Shown here piece by piece: positions 21,422 to 31,593 of a stretch of DNA of 64,000 nucleotides. Under the pieces are notes generated by a model. The model made no database searches. It worked only from the letters and a program-made list of their open reading frames with translations, and had not been told where the DNA came from. The stretch's first letter is position 1. Each line of letters starts with the position of its first letter. The DNA is from Streptomyces sp. TG1A-8 (lineage in GTDB: Bacteria; Actinomycetota; Actinomycetes; Streptomycetales; Streptomycetaceae): positions 2,356,001 through 2,420,000 of the forward strand of contig NZ_JASTLB010000001.1 in assembly GCF_030499535.1 (NCBI RefSeq), written 5' to 3'. Position numbers and translations under genes: made by a program.

Positions 21422-22303
21422 TCACGGCAGCGCCTTGCGGGCCGTCGCGAACCGGGGGCGGTTGTTGAGGTCGGGGTGGTCGGCGGCGTCGGCCCAGCCC
21501 CGCTCCTCGGTGAAGATCCACGGCACCTGGCCGCCCTGGGTGTCGGCGTGCTCGATGACGACGACCCCGCCGGGGCGCAGCAGCCGGTGCGCGGTGCGCT
21601 CGATGCCGCGGATGAGGTCGAGGCCGTCCTCGCCGGAGAACAGGGCCAGCTCCGGGTCGTAGTCACGGGCCTCGGGGGCGACGTACTCCCACTCGGTGAG
21701 CGGGATGTACGGCGGGTTGGAGACGACCAGGTCGACCTGGCCGTCGAGGTCCGGGAAGGCCGTCAGGGCGTCGCCCTGGCGCAGGTCGACCCTGGAGCCC
21801 GCCATGTTGCGGCGGGTCCACACCAGGGCGTCCTCGGACAGCTCCACGGCGTGCACGCGCGAGCGCGGGACCTCCTGGGCGAGGGCCAGCGCGATCGCGC
21901 CGGAGCCGGTGCACAGGTCCACGATGCAGGGCTCGACGACGTCCATGGCGCGCACGGCGTCTATGGCCCAGCCGACCACCGACTCGGTCTCCGGCCGGGG
22001 CACGAAGACACCGGGGCCGACCTGGAGCTCCAGGTACCGGAAGTACGCCCGCCCGGTGATGTGCTGCAGCGGCTCGCGCTGCTCGCGGCGGGCGATGACC
22101 TCCCAGTAGCGGGCGTCGAAGTCGGAGTCCTTCACGGAGTGCAGCGCGCCCCGCTTCACCCCGTGCACGAACGCGGCGAGCTCCTCCGCGTCGGTGCGCG
22201 GCGAGGGCACGCCGGCGTCGGCCAGCCGCTGGGTGGCCTGGGCCACCTCGGCGAGCAGCACGCTGCGGGGGCTCGGGGGCCGCCCCCCGAATTCTTGCTG
22301 CAC
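21422..22303 (-). CDS. prmC: Release-factor glutamine methyltransferase
   Basis: PrmC methylates the glutamine of the GGQ loop in release factors. The 293-residue enzyme has an N-terminal helical substrate domain and a SAM Rossmann domain. Its motifs are VDLCTGSGAIALALAQE and the amino-methyltransferase signature NPPYIP. The GTG start has GGAGG six bases upstream. It follows prfA, the gene of its substrate, by 48 bases. Confidence 0.95.
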   Translation of the reverse strand: MQQEFGGRPPSPRSVLLAEVAQATQRLADAGVPSPRTDAEELAAFVHGVKRGALHSVKDSDFDARYWEVIARREQREPLQHITGRAYFRYLELQVGPGVFVPRPETESVVGWAIDAVRAMDVVEPCIVDLCTGSGAIALALAQEVPRSRVHAVELSEDALVWTRRNMAGSRVDLRQGDALTAFPDLDGQVDLVVSNPPYIPLTEWEYVAPEARDYDPELALFSGEDGLDLIRGIERTAHRLLRPGGVVVIEHADTQGGQVPWIFTEERGWADAADHPDLNNRPRFATARKALP

Positions 22304-22351
22304 GCTGGTCCTCCGTGTGGTGCGTGTCGTACTCGTCGGTGCGTACGCGCC

Positions 22352-23419
22352 TCAGGCGGCCGCGAGCTTGGCGGCCGAGTCCGCGTCGACGCAGGCCTGG
22401 ATGACCGCGTCGAGGTCTCCGTCCAGGACCTGGTCGAGGTTGTACGCCTTGAAGCCGACCCGGTGGTCGGAGATGCGGTTCTCCGGGAAGTTGTACGTAC
22501 GGATCTTCTCGGAGCGGTCGACGGTGCGGACCTGGCTGCGGCGGGCGTCGGCGGCCTCCCGCTCGGCCTCCTCCTGGGCCATGGCGAGCAGCCTGGAGCG
22601 CAGGATGCGCATCGCCTGCTCCTTGTTCTGCAGCTGGCTCTTCTCGTTCTGGCAGGAGGCGACGACCCCGGTGGGCAGGTGCGTGATGCGCACGGCGGAG
22701 TCGGTGGTGTTGACGGACTGGCCGCCCGGCCCGGAGGACCGGTAGACGTCGATGCGCAGGTCGTTGGGGTTGACCTCGACGTCGACCTCCTCGGCCTCCG
22801 GGGTCACCAGGACGCCCGCGGCGGAGGTGTGGATGCGGCCCTGGGACTCGGTCGCCGGGACGCGCTGCACGCGGTGCACGCCGCCCTCGTACTTCATCCG
22901 CGCCCACACGCCCTGGCCGGGCTCGATCTGCCCGCGGGCCTTCACGGCGACCTGCACGTCCTTGTAGCCGCCCAGCTCGGACTCGGTGGCGTCGATGATC
23001 TCGGTCTTCCAGCCGACCCGCTCGGCGTAGCGCAGGTACATGCGCAGCAGGTCCCCGGCGAACAGGGCCGACTCGTCGCCGCCGGCGCCCGCCTTGATCT
23101 CCAGGATGACGTCCTTGTCGTCGCTGGGGTCGCGCGGGACGAGCAGCAGGCGCAGCTTCTCGGTCAGCTCGTCGCGCTGCTTCTCGAGGTCCTTGACCTC
23201 GGCGGCGAAGTCCGGGTCGTCGGCGCCCAGCTCGCGCGCGGTCTCGATGTCGTCACCGGTCTGCTTCCAGGAGCGGTACGTGGCGACGATCGGGGTCAGC
23301 TCGGCGTAGCGCTTGTTCAGCTTGCGCGCGTTGGCCTGGTCGGCGTGGACCGACGGGTCGGCGATCTTCTTCTCCAGATCGGCGTGCTCGGTGACGAGCT
23401 CCTCGACGGCCTCGAACAT
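22352..23419 (-). CDS. prfA: Peptide chain release factor 1
   Basis: RF1 recognises UAA and UAG at the ribosomal A site and triggers peptide release. The 355-residue product has the anticodon-like PAT tripeptide ([17 protein letters not shown]) and the GGQ motif ([18 protein letters not shown]). The start ATG gives the classic [10 protein letters not shown]-terminus; longer readings run through intergenic sequence. It is downstream of rpmE and upstream of prmC. Confidence 0.97.
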   Translation of the reverse strand: MFEAVEELVTEHADLEKKIADPSVHADQANARKLNKRYAELTPIVATYRSWKQTGDDIETARELGADDPDFAAEVKDLEKQRDELTEKLRLLLVPRDPSDDKDVILEIKAGAGGDESALFAGDLLRMYLRYAERVGWKTEIIDATESELGGYKDVQVAVKARGQIEPGQGVWARMKYEGGVHRVQRVPATESQGRIHTSAAGVLVTPEAEEVDVEVNPNDLRIDVYRSSGPGGQSVNTTDSAVRITHLPTGVVASCQNEKSQLQNKEQAMRILRSRLLAMAQEEAEREAADARRSQVRTVDRSEKIRTYNFPENRISDHRVGFKAYNLDQVLDGDLDAVIQACVDADSAAKLAAA

Positions 23420-23526
23420 CTTGCGGCTCCTGTGCTGCGGGGGAAGGGAGGGCGGGCGACCAAAAACGCCGGTCCCGGGCGCGTCCCGGAGCGGGGCGCG
23501 GCCGTGGACCGGCGAGATGGGGCTCG

Positions 23527-23748
23527 CTACTTCTTGGAGCCGGCAGCCTTGCCGAAGCGGGCCTCGAAGCGGGCCACACGGCCACCGGTGTCGAGGATCT
23601 TCTGCTTGCCCGTGTAGAACGGGTGGCACTCGGAGCAGACCTCGGCCCGGATGGTGCCGGACTCGATGGTGCTGCGGGTGGTGAACGACGCGCCGCAGGT
23701 GCAGCTGACCTGCGTCTCGACGTACTCGGGGTGGATGTCGCGCTTCAA
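23527..23748 (-). CDS. rpmE: 50S ribosomal protein L31
   Basis: The 73-residue L31 contains CTCG and CSEC cysteine pairs, so it is the zinc-binding (C+) form. It begins with a TTG codon preceded by AGGAGA (MKRDIHPEY). The zinc-free paralogue common in Streptomyces is not in this window. It lies 107 bases before prfA. Confidence 0.95.
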   Translation of the reverse strand: MKRDIHPEYVETQVSCTCGASFTTRSTIESGTIRAEVCSECHPFYTGKQKILDTGGRVARFEARFGKAAGSKK

Positions 23749-23964
23749 GGTGTCTCCTAGTTTCGGGAGGGCGCCGGGTCGCAGCCGCGGGAATGCGGGA
23801 GCGTGAACCGGAACCGACGGACCAGTCTGCCAGGACTGGCGCCATCCCCCAAAACCGGGGGTGCGGCTGTTCTATTCCCCCGGGTCGGGGCGCGGGCGCG
23901 CGCGCCGGGGCGCCGCGGACGGGAGTGCGCCCGGCGGGGCCGGTCGCCCGGTTTCCCGCGTCCG

Positions 23965-25068
23965 TCAGGAGGTGACCACGCCCTGGGCCTTCCCGGTGGC
24001 CGTCCCCTTCGTGGCCGCCGCCGGGATCGGCCGGTCCTCCCTCAGCGCCGTCCACACCAGGCGGGCCTTCGCCTCCTGCACCAGGACCCGGTTGGGGTCG
24101 GCCGGGTCGTAGCGGACCGGCATGGTGACCATCGTCAGGTCGGAGGCGCCGATGCCCCTGAGGCCGTCCGCGAAGTCGATCAGGGAGTTCACCGAACCGA
24201 GCCCGGAGTCGGTGGTGACGGCCCTGGTGGCGGTGTCGGCCAGGTCGTACAGCTTCTTGGGGCTGGTGAGGACGCCGATCCGCCCGACCTGGTCGACCAG
24301 CGCCTTGACGAAGGCCTGCTGGAGCTGGATGCGGCCGAGGTCGGAGCCGTCGCCGACGCCGTGCCGGGTACGGACCAGACCGAGGGCCTGCCCGCCGCTC
24401 AGGGTGTGGGTGCCGGCCTTGAGCCTGAGGTGGCTCTGCGGGTCCTCGATCGCCTTCGTGGTGGTGACCGGAACCCCGCCGAGGTCGTCGACGAGCCGCT
24501 GGAAGCCGGCGAAGTCGACCTCCAGGTAGTGGTCCATGCGCAGGCCGGTCATGGACTCGACGGTCTTCACGGCACAGGCGGCGCCGCCGGTGGAGTACGC
24601 GGAGTTGAACATCGCGCCCGGGGCCGCCGGATGCGTCCGGCCCTCGGTGTCGGTGCAGGCGGGGCGGTCGATCAGGGTGTCCCGCGGGACGGAGACCACG
24701 CCGGCCCTCCGGTGGCCCTGGTAGACGTGGACGATCATCGCCGTGTCGGAGCGGGCGCTGCCGTCGTCGGTGCCGCCGCCGAGCCCGCCGTTGGCGCCGG
24801 AGCGGGTGTCCGAGCCGAGGACCAGGATGTTCTCGGAGCCGTCGTCGGTCTTGGTGGGCCGGTCGTTGCCGAGGGTCTGGTCGATGTCGACGCTGCGCAG
24901 GTTGCCGTTGAGCCTGAAGTAGACGAAGCCCGCGCCGGTGCCGCCCAGCAGGACCACGCCCGCGGCCGTCCAGGCCGCCGCGAGCAGGGCCGTGCGGCGC
25001 TTGCCGCGGCGGGGACCGACGGCGGCCGGTTCCGGTATGCCGGGGTCCGGCGGGTTCTCGGCGGACAC
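23965..25068 (-). CDS. LytR-CpsA-Psr family wall-polymer ligase
   Basis: LCP enzymes attach teichoic acids or other glycopolymers to peptidoglycan on the outer face of the membrane. The 367 residues have a short cytoplasmic N-terminus with GPRRGKRR and one transmembrane helix (about 25-48). The extracellular LCP domain shows [39 protein letters not shown] and the late [21 protein letters not shown] motif with the catalytic arginines. The partner polymer is unknown; the nearby WecA-like gene could supply the precursor, but that is inference. Confidence 0.92.
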   Translation of the reverse strand: MSAENPPDPGIPEPAAVGPRRGKRRTALLAAAWTAAGVVLLGGTGAGFVYFRLNGNLRSVDIDQTLGNDRPTKTDDGSENILVLGSDTRSGANGGLGGGTDDGSARSDTAMIVHVYQGHRRAGVVSVPRDTLIDRPACTDTEGRTHPAAPGAMFNSAYSTGGAACAVKTVESMTGLRMDHYLEVDFAGFQRLVDDLGGVPVTTTKAIEDPQSHLRLKAGTHTLSGGQALGLVRTRHGVGDGSDLGRIQLQQAFVKALVDQVGRIGVLTSPKKLYDLADTATRAVTTDSGLGSVNSLIDFADGLRGIGASDLTMVTMPVRYDPADPNRVLVQEAKARLVWTALREDRPIPAAATKGTATGKAQGVVTS

Positions 25069-25207
25069 GTCACTCCCGGGTCTCGTCGGTCGGTTACCCC
25101 CTGCTTCCAGGGTCGGGCGCGGTGCTCACCACTCCATCGTCGCTCCATCGGGTGAGACGGAGAAATCCGGGAGAGGGTTGCACGGCGCACCGTGCCCGGC
25201 GCGCGGC

Positions 25208-25264
25208 GGAGTGCGCGGTGCGTGGCGGAGTGCGCGGTGCGTGGCGGAGTGCGCGGTGCGTGGC
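25208..25264. repeat. Three perfect 19-bp tandem repeats
   Basis: The unit GGAGTGCGCGGTGCGTGGC occurs three times without mismatch at 25208-25226, 25227-25245 and 25246-25264. A partial extra copy lies just upstream. It sits in the 416-base gap between the LCP gene start and the rho stop, where no gene is seen. It is not a CRISPR array because there are no spacers. Confidence 0.9.
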
Positions 25265-25325
25265 CGGCGTCCGTGCCGCCCGGCGCCGGGCGGGGCAGGG
25301 CCCCCCCGGGGGGAGTCGAACGGCA

Positions 25326-25363
25326 AGGGCCGCCTCCTGTCACTGGTGACAGGAGGCGGCCCT
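25326..25363 (-). terminator. Perfect 18-bp terminator hairpin after rho
   Basis: The arms AGGGCCGCCTCCTGTCAC and GTGACAGGAGGCGGCCCT are perfectly complementary with a 2-base loop. The hairpin lies about 120 bases past the rho stop, in the sense of the minus-strand transcript. There is no U-tract. It is the most stable hairpin noticed in the window. Confidence 0.8.
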
Positions 25364-25484
25364 GGAGACCCCGGAGGGCGCGGTGCCGCGTCCGGTGCGT
25401 TCCGCCCGCGCGGACCCGGTCAGCTCCGGAGGAGCCGTGGCCGGCGGACGGCGGTGCGGCGAACGGCGCTCACCGCGACGGTGT

Positions 25485-27488
25485 TCAGTCGCCGTTGCCC
25501 GGAGTCGGCGTCGTCTTCTGGATCTGCATCAGGAACTCGGCGTTCGACTTGGTCTGCTTCATCTTGTCCAGCAGCAGCTCGATGGCCTGCTGCTGGTCGA
25601 GGGCGTGCAGCACCCGCCGCAGCTTCCAGACGATGCCCAGCTCCTCGGCCCCGAGCAGGATCTCCTCCTTGCGCGTGCCGGAGGCGTCGACGTCCACGGC
25701 CGGGAAGATCCGCTTGTCGGCGAGCCTGCGGTCGAGCTTGAGCTCCATGTTGCCGGTGCCCTTGAACTCCTCGAAGATCACCTCGTCCATGCGGGACCCG
25801 GTGTCCACGAGAGCCGTGGCCAGGATGGTGAGCGAGCCGCCGTCCTCGATGTTGCGCGCCGCGCCGAAGAACCGCTTCGGCGGGTACAGCGCGGTCGAGT
25901 CGACACCACCGGACAGGATGCGGCCGGAGGCCGGCGCGGCCAGGTTGTAGGCACGGCCCAGTCGCGTGATGGAGTCGAGCAGCACGACCACGTCGTGGCC
26001 CAGCTCCACGAGCCGCTTGGCGCGCTCGATGGCCAGCTCGGCGACCGTGGTGTGGTCCTCGGCCGGGCGGTCGAAGGTCGAGGAGATGACCTCGCCCTTG
26101 ACCGACCGCTGCATGTCGGTGACCTCTTCCGGACGCTCGTCGACGAGGACGACCATCAGGTGGCACTCGGGGTTGTTGTGGGTGATCGCGTTGGCGACCG
26201 CCTGCATGATCATGGTCTTGCCGGTCTTCGGCGGGGCCACGATCAGACCGCGCTGGCCCTTGCCGATCGGCGACACGAGGTCGATGATGCGGGTGGTCAG
26301 CACGCCCGGGTCGGTCTCCAGGCGGAGCCGGTCCTGCGGGTAGAGCGGGGTCAGCTTGTTGAACTCCGGACGGCCGCGGCCGTGTTCGGGCGCCATGCCG
26401 TTGACGGAGTCGAGGCGGACCAGCGCGTTGAACTTCTCGCGGCGCTCGCCCTCCTTGGGCTGGCGGACCGCGCCGGTGACGTGGTCGCCCTTGCGCAGGC
26501 CGTTCTTGCGGACCTGGGCGAGGGAGACGTACACGTCGTTCGGGCCCGGCAGGTAGCCGGAGGTCCGGATGAACGCGTAGTTGTCCAGGATGTCCAAGAT
26601 GCCCGCGACGGGGATCAGGACGTCGTCGTCGGCGACCTGCGGCTCGACGGCGATGTCGTCGCGGCCGCGACGACCGCGGCGGTCGCGGTAGCGGCCGCGA
26701 CGGCCCCGGCGTCCGCCGTCGAAGTCGTCGTCGTCCTGCTGGCGGTCCTGGCGGCCGCCCTGCTGCTGGCTCTGCTGCTGGCGCTGGCCGCCGCCCTGGC
26801 CCTGCTGGTCGTCGCCCTTGCCGCGGCGGTCCCGGTCGCGGTCGCGGCCCCGCTCGCGGCGGTCGCGGCGGCCACGGCCCTCGCCGTCGGCGGCGTCGTT
26901 CCTGCTCTCGCCCTGCGGCTGCTGCGCGGGCGCCTCGCCCTTCGCCTCGGCGGCGACCGGCTCGGCGCCGTTCGCGGCCGGGGCGCCCGCCTCGGCGGTG
27001 GCGCGGCGGCGGCGGCGCTCGGCGGGGGCGTCGTCACCGGCGGCGCCGGGGGACGGCTGGCCGGGGATCTCGATCTGCTGCTGGGCCACGGCCTTGGCGG
27101 CGGCGCTCTGCTCGTTCGCGGGCTTGGAGGAGGCGTCGGTGGCCTTGTCCGCCTTCTTCTCGGCGGCGTCCTCACCCGTGCGGGCCTTGGAGGTGGCCCG
27201 GCGCTTGGGCTTGGTCTCGGCGGCGGCCTCGGCCTTGGGGGCGGCTGCGCCGCCCTGTGCCTGGGCCTCCTTGATGACCTCGATCAGCTGGCTCTTGCGC
27301 ATGCGCGCGGTGCCCCTGATGCCGAGGCCCGAGGCGACCTGCTGCAGCTCGGCCAGCACCATGCCCTCGAGGCCGGTACCGCGGCGCCGCCGGGAGCCGG
27401 CACCGGTGGCAGGCGCGGAGGCGTCCGTGGCGGGCGCGGCAGCGGTCTCCTCGACACGTGCGCCCATCAGATCGGTGGTGTCGCTCAC
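25485..27488 (-). CDS. rho: Transcription termination factor Rho with long insert
   Basis: Rho is the hexameric ATP-dependent RNA helicase that releases transcripts. The 667 residues begin with an N-terminal helical Rho domain ([20 protein letters not shown]). A disordered insert of roughly 200 residues follows, rich in Arg, Asp, Gln and Gly (about 78-285). Next come the RNA-binding cold-shock fold ([20 protein letters not shown]) and the ATPase with Walker A APPKTGKT. Long inserts are typical of actinobacterial Rho and are known to alter RNA binding. A second in-frame ATG lies seven codons in (MGARVEETA). Confidence 0.97.
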   Translation of the reverse strand: MSDTTDLMGARVEETAAAPATDASAPATGAGSRRRRGTGLEGMVLAELQQVASGLGIRGTARMRKSQLIEVIKEAQAQGGAAAPKAEAAAETKPKRRATSKARTGEDAAEKKADKATDASSKPANEQSAAAKAVAQQQIEIPGQPSPGAAGDDAPAERRRRRATAEAGAPAANGAEPVAAEAKGEAPAQQPQGESRNDAADGEGRGRRDRRERGRDRDRDRRGKGDDQQGQGGGQRQQQSQQQGGRQDRQQDDDDFDGGRRGRRGRYRDRRGRRGRDDIAVEPQVADDDVLIPVAGILDILDNYAFIRTSGYLPGPNDVYVSLAQVRKNGLRKGDHVTGAVRQPKEGERREKFNALVRLDSVNGMAPEHGRGRPEFNKLTPLYPQDRLRLETDPGVLTTRIIDLVSPIGKGQRGLIVAPPKTGKTMIMQAVANAITHNNPECHLMVVLVDERPEEVTDMQRSVKGEVISSTFDRPAEDHTTVAELAIERAKRLVELGHDVVVLLDSITRLGRAYNLAAPASGRILSGGVDSTALYPPKRFFGAARNIEDGGSLTILATALVDTGSRMDEVIFEEFKGTGNMELKLDRRLADKRIFPAVDVDASGTRKEEILLGAEELGIVWKLRRVLHALDQQQAIELLLDKMKQTKSNAEFLMQIQKTTPTPGNGD

Positions 27489-27891
27489 GAAGGGTCCTTC
27501 CCTGGAGCGGACGTCGGCCTGTCTGGCTCGGCGACCGGTTGTGCTGTCCGGCTACGGTCCTGTCTCTGTGGACCGTGCCGGGGCGGTGGTCCGCCAAAGC
27601 GGCGGAAGAAATGTGCTGGTGATGGCGCTTCCGCGAGCCGTGGCACCGTGTGTCACGTGGCGTGGTAGCACCGATTCCGGAGCGTGCCCGGCGACCGGCT
27701 CAGTGTCCGCATACGTCGTACTGCCCAGGTACGGCGTACGGAACACGGAGTGGCTCGGGAGGCTCCCGGAAGAATGTCTGTCCCGGACGGGGACACGAAG
27801 CACCTCGCCATGGTGGGGTCGGGTGCAGACTTGAGATTAACACTACCGGATCCAATAAACATTCCCCCTCTCCAAATCCGGCAACCGTGTC
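27489..27891 (-). promoter_or_regulatory. Long rho leader region
   Basis: The 403 bases between the thrB stop and the rho start contain no gene I can support. The distal end (about 27835-27880) is AT-rich for the genome, with TTAATC and TTTATTGGATCC on the minus strand. The rho promoter is probably there, leaving a 5' leader of over 300 nt. A long leader would suit autoregulation as known for rho elsewhere; this is inference. Confidence 0.4.
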
Positions 27892-28809
27892 TCAGGCCGC
27901 GAGCGGCAGCACGCTCGCGCCGTGCGTGTCGAGGTCCAGCCGGTTGGCGGCCCAGCCCGCACCGGCGAGGTGGGACACCTTGTCGGCGCTGTCGGTGTCG
28001 GCCAGGGCCAGCACGGTGGGTCCGGCGCCGGAGATGACGGCGGGGACGCCGTCGGCGCGCAGCCGCTCCACCAGCGCGGCGCTCTCCGGCATGGCCGGGG
28101 CGCGGTACTCCTGGTGCAGGCGGTCCTCGGTGGCGGGCAGCAGCAGCTCGGGGCGCCTGGTCAGGGCCTCGACGAGCAGGGCGGCGCGGCCCGCGTTGGC
28201 GGCGGCGTCGACGTGCGGCACGGTGCGCGGCAGCAGACCGCGGGCGGTCTCGGTCAGGACCGGCCTGCCGGGCACGAAAACCACCGGAACGATGGAACGG
28301 TCGGGCTTCATCCTGATCGCCCGGGCGGCGCCGGACTCCATCCAGGAGAGGGTGAAACCGCCGAGCAGACAGGCCGCCACGTTGTCCGGGTGGCCCTCGA
28401 TCTCGGTGGCCAGTTCCAGCAGCGCGGCGTCGTCGAGGCGGGACTCGCCGCCTATGGTCACCGCGCGCGCGGCGACGATGCCGGCGCAGATGGCGGCGGA
28501 GGAGGAGCCGAGGCCCCGGCCGTGCGGAATGCGGTTGGCGCAGACGATCTCCAGGCCGCGGGGCTGCCCGCCGAGCAGGCCGAAGGCGGTGCGCAGGGCG
28601 CGGACGAGGAGGTGGTCCTCGTCACGCGGGAGGGTCTCGCTGCCCTCGCCCGCGATGTCGATGTGCAGCCCGGAGTCGGCCACCCGGACGACCACGTCGT
28701 CGTAGAGCCCCAGCGCGAGGCCCAGGGCGTCGAAACCCGGACCGAGGTTGGCGCTGGTGGCGGGAACGCGCACCCGGACGGCGGCGGCGCGGAACGCTGG
28801 ACCGGCCAT
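27892..28809 (-). CDS. thrB: Homoserine kinase
   Basis: The enzyme phosphorylates homoserine with ATP, the penultimate step of threonine synthesis. The 305-residue GHMP kinase has VPATSANLGPGFDALGLAL at the N-terminus and the phosphate-binding loop IPHGRGLGSSSAAI. The start ATG has AGGAGA upstream. It lies 274 bases after thrC with a hairpin in between, so it may have its own promoter. Confidence 0.96.
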   Translation of the reverse strand: MAGPAFRAAAVRVRVPATSANLGPGFDALGLALGLYDDVVVRVADSGLHIDIAGEGSETLPRDEDHLLVRALRTAFGLLGGQPRGLEIVCANRIPHGRGLGSSSAAICAGIVAARAVTIGGESRLDDAALLELATEIEGHPDNVAACLLGGFTLSWMESGAARAIRMKPDRSIVPVVFVPGRPVLTETARGLLPRTVPHVDAAANAGRAALLVEALTRRPELLLPATEDRLHQEYRAPAMPESAALVERLRADGVPAVISGAGPTVLALADTDSADKVSHLAGAGWAANRLDLDTHGASVLPLAA

Positions 28810-29001
28810 CGCTCGTTGACTCTCCTTGAGCTGCGTGACTGTCGAACGGCGCTCGTTGGGACCGATGGTCGTTCGATGGACTTCCGATGACGTACGGGGA
28901 CCCGCCGGGCTGCGGGGACGGCGCGGCGCCGCACGCGGGGCATGTGTGGTGGGCGGGTTCGCCCCAGCCTATCGAAGGAAGGTTCCGCGGCGACATAGGG
29001 C

Positions 29002-29042
29002 GCACAGGAGGCGCACGATGCGTGTCGCCATGCCTCCTGTGC
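29002..29042 (-). terminator. Hairpin between thrC and thrB
   Basis: An 11-bp perfect inverted repeat (GCACAGGAGGC / GCCTCCTGTGC) with a 19-nt loop lies 42 bases past the thrC stop. Flanking G/C runs partly extend it. It probably ends or attenuates the hom-thrC transcript before thrB. Confidence 0.55.
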
Positions 29043-29083
29043 CCCCTGCCGGGGACCTTCCCGGTTTCCGGGGCGGCGCGCTC

Positions 29084-30142
29084 TCAGGCGAGGCCGAGGC
29101 GCTCGGCCGCGGTGGCCGCGTCGACCGGGACGGTGACGGGCTGCGGGGCGCCGGCGACGGCCCAGTCGGGGTCCTTCAGGCCGTTGCCGGTGACGGTGCA
29201 CACGATGCGCTGCCCCGGGTCGACCCCGCCCTGCTCGGCGGCCTTGAGCAGACCGGCCACGGAGGCGGCGGAGGCGGGCTCCACGAAGACGCCCTCCTGA
29301 GCGGCCAACAGCCGGTAGGCGCGCAGGATCTCGCGGTCCGTCACCTCGTCGATGACGCCGTCGGACTCGTCCCGCGCGGCCAGCGCCTGGCTCCAGGAGG
29401 CCGGGTTGCCGATGCGGATCGCGGTGGCGATGGTCGAGGGGTCCTTGACCACCTCGCCGCGCACGATCGGGGCGCTGCCGGAGGCCTGGAAGCCCCACAT
29501 GCGGGGCGTCCGGGCGGCGACGCCGTCGGCGGCGTACTCCCGGTAACCCTTCCAGTAGGCCGTGATGTTGCCCGCGTTGCCGACCGGGAGGACGTGGATG
29601 TCGGGTGCGTCGCCGAGCATGTCCACGATCTCGAAGGCCGCCGTCTTCTGGCCCTCGATGCGCACCGGGTTGACCGAATTCACCAGCGCCACCGGGTAGT
29701 TGTCGCTCAGGGCGCGGGCCAGGGTGAGGCAGTCGTCGAAGTTGCCGGCGACCTGGAGGATCTTCGCGCCGTGCACGAGGGCCTGGCCCATCTTGCCCAG
29801 GGCGATCTTGCCCTGCGGCACGAGGACGGCGGAGACCATGCCGGCCCGCACGCCGTACGCGGCCGCGGAGGCGGAGGTGTTGCCGGTGGAGGCGCAGATG
29901 ACGGCCTTCGCCCCCTCCTCCTTGGCCCTGGAGATGGCCATGGTCATGCCGCGGTCCTTGAAGGACCCGGTCGGGTTCGCGCCCTCGACCTTGAGGTGGA
30001 CCTCGCAGCCGGTGCGCTCGGAGAGCACCTGCGCGGGCACGAGGGGCGTGCCGCCCTCGCGGAGCGTCACGACCGGTGTGTCGTCGGACACCGGCAGCCG
30101 GTGCCGGTACTCCTCGATGATTCCGCGCCACTGGTGGGTCAT
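29084..30142 (-). CDS. thrC: Threonine synthase
   Basis: This PLP enzyme converts O-phosphohomoserine to threonine. The 352-residue product is the short (class of about 350) form. The PLP lysine lies in the motif [12 protein letters not shown] and the phosphate cradle follows in the [19 protein letters not shown] segment ([15 protein letters not shown]). It starts six bases after the hom stop, so the two are in one operon. Confidence 0.97.
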   Translation of the reverse strand: MTHQWRGIIEEYRHRLPVSDDTPVVTLREGGTPLVPAQVLSERTGCEVHLKVEGANPTGSFKDRGMTMAISRAKEEGAKAVICASTGNTSASAAAYGVRAGMVSAVLVPQGKIALGKMGQALVHGAKILQVAGNFDDCLTLARALSDNYPVALVNSVNPVRIEGQKTAAFEIVDMLGDAPDIHVLPVGNAGNITAYWKGYREYAADGVAARTPRMWGFQASGSAPIVRGEVVKDPSTIATAIRIGNPASWSQALAARDESDGVIDEVTDREILRAYRLLAAQEGVFVEPASAASVAGLLKAAEQGGVDPGQRIVCTVTGNGLKDPDWAVAGAPQPVTVPVDAATAAERLGLA

Positions 30143-30148
30143 TGCTGG

Positions 30149-31441
30149 TTACTCTCCTTCAACCCGCATGATGCTGGCGACACCCCGCACGGTGTCGAGC
30201 TTGCGCAGCGCCTCGACGGTCCCGGTCAGGGAGGCGTCGGACGCGCGGTGGGTGACGACGACGAGGGAGGCCTCGCCGTCCTTGCCCTGCTGGCGCACCG
30301 TGTCGATCGACACCCCGTGCTCCGCGAACACGGTCGCGACCTGGGCGAGCACGCCCGGTTTGTCGGCGACGTCGAGACTGATGTGGTAGCGCGTGACGAC
30401 CTCGCCCATCGGGGAGACGGTCAGGTCGGCGTACGCCGACTCGCCGGGCCCCTTCGCACCGTTGAGCCGGTTGCGGCACACGGCGACGAGGTCGCCGAGC
30501 ACCGCGGAGGCGGTGGGCGCGCCGCCGGCGCCGGGCCCGTAGAACATGAGCTGCCCGGCGGCGTCCGACTCCACGAAGACGGCGTTGTACGCGCCGCGCA
30601 CGGAGGCGAGCGGGTGGCCGAGCGGGATCATGGCCGGGTGCACGCGGGCGGTCACCGACCCCCCGTCCGCGGCCCGCTCGCAGATGGCGAGGAGCTTGAT
30701 GGTGCAGCCCATCTCCTTCGCCGAGCGGAAGTCGGAGGCGGTGACCTCGGTCATGCCCTCGCGGTGGACGTCGTCCAGGCGCACCCGCGTGTGGAAGGCG
30801 ATGCCGGCGAGGATGGCGGCCTTCGCGGCGGCGTCGAAGCCCTCCACGTCGGCGGTCGGGTCGGCCTCGGCGTACCCGAGCGCGGTGGCCTCGTCCAGGG
30901 CCTCCTGGTAGCCGGCGCCCGTGGAGTCCATCTTGTCGAGGATGAAGTTCGTGGTGCCGTTGACGATGCCGAGGACCCGGTTGACCTTGTCGCCGGCGAG
31001 GGACTCGCGCAGCGGCCGGATCAGCGGGATCGCGCCGGCGACGGCGGCCTCGTAGTACAGGTCCCGGCCGTGCTCCTCGGCGGCGGCGTGCAGGGCGGCC
31101 CCGTCCTGGGCGAGCAGGGCCTTGTTGGCGGACACGACCGAGGCACCGTGCTCGAAGGCGGCGGTGATGAGGGTCCGGGCGGGCTCGATGCCGCCGATGA
31201 CCTCGACCACCACGTCGATGTCCCCGCGTTTGACGAGGGCGGTGGCGTCGGTGGTCACCAGGTCCGGGGCGATGCCCTCACGGACCTTGGCGGGCCGCCG
31301 CACGGCGACCCCGGCCAGCTCCACCGGGGCGCCGATCCGGGCGGCGAGGTCGTCGGCGTGCGTCGTCATGATGCGCGCCACCTCTGAGCCGACCACTCCA
31401 CAGCCCAGCAGCGCCACCTTCAGCGGACGCGTACGCATCAT
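30149..31441 (-). CDS. hom: Homoserine dehydrogenase
   Basis: The enzyme reduces aspartate semialdehyde to homoserine at the branch to threonine and methionine. The 430 residues show the NAD(P) motif LLGCGVVGSEVA at the start, the catalytic NGTTNFIL segment, and a C-terminal ACT domain (HISLDVADKPGVLAQVATVF) that normally gives threonine feedback inhibition. The double ATG at 31441 follows GAGG; an earlier in-frame start at 31489 adds an unrelated leader. Confidence 0.97.
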   Translation of the reverse strand: MMRTRPLKVALLGCGVVGSEVARIMTTHADDLAARIGAPVELAGVAVRRPAKVREGIAPDLVTTDATALVKRGDIDVVVEVIGGIEPARTLITAAFEHGASVVSANKALLAQDGAALHAAAEEHGRDLYYEAAVAGAIPLIRPLRESLAGDKVNRVLGIVNGTTNFILDKMDSTGAGYQEALDEATALGYAEADPTADVEGFDAAAKAAILAGIAFHTRVRLDDVHREGMTEVTASDFRSAKEMGCTIKLLAICERAADGGSVTARVHPAMIPLGHPLASVRGAYNAVFVESDAAGQLMFYGPGAGGAPTASAVLGDLVAVCRNRLNGAKGPGESAYADLTVSPMGEVVTRYHISLDVADKPGVLAQVATVFAEHGVSIDTVRQQGKDGEASLVVVTHRASDASLTGTVEALRKLDTVRGVASIMRVEGE

Positions 31442-31593
31442 CCGACCTCGTTTCCTCATACCGTCAGCGGTGGGACCAGTCTCACTCACCGGACGGGAGT
31501 TTCTACCCTTGGTCCGGATCGTGAGACATCTATTTCATTTACGCGGGGGTGGCGGACCGGAGATCTTCCACCCCCGGTTTCGCGGGCCCGCGG

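Noticed and set aside
27489..27891. Riboswitch in the rho or thrB flank
   Set aside because: No conserved riboswitch core was recognised by eye; only a long leader can be claimed.
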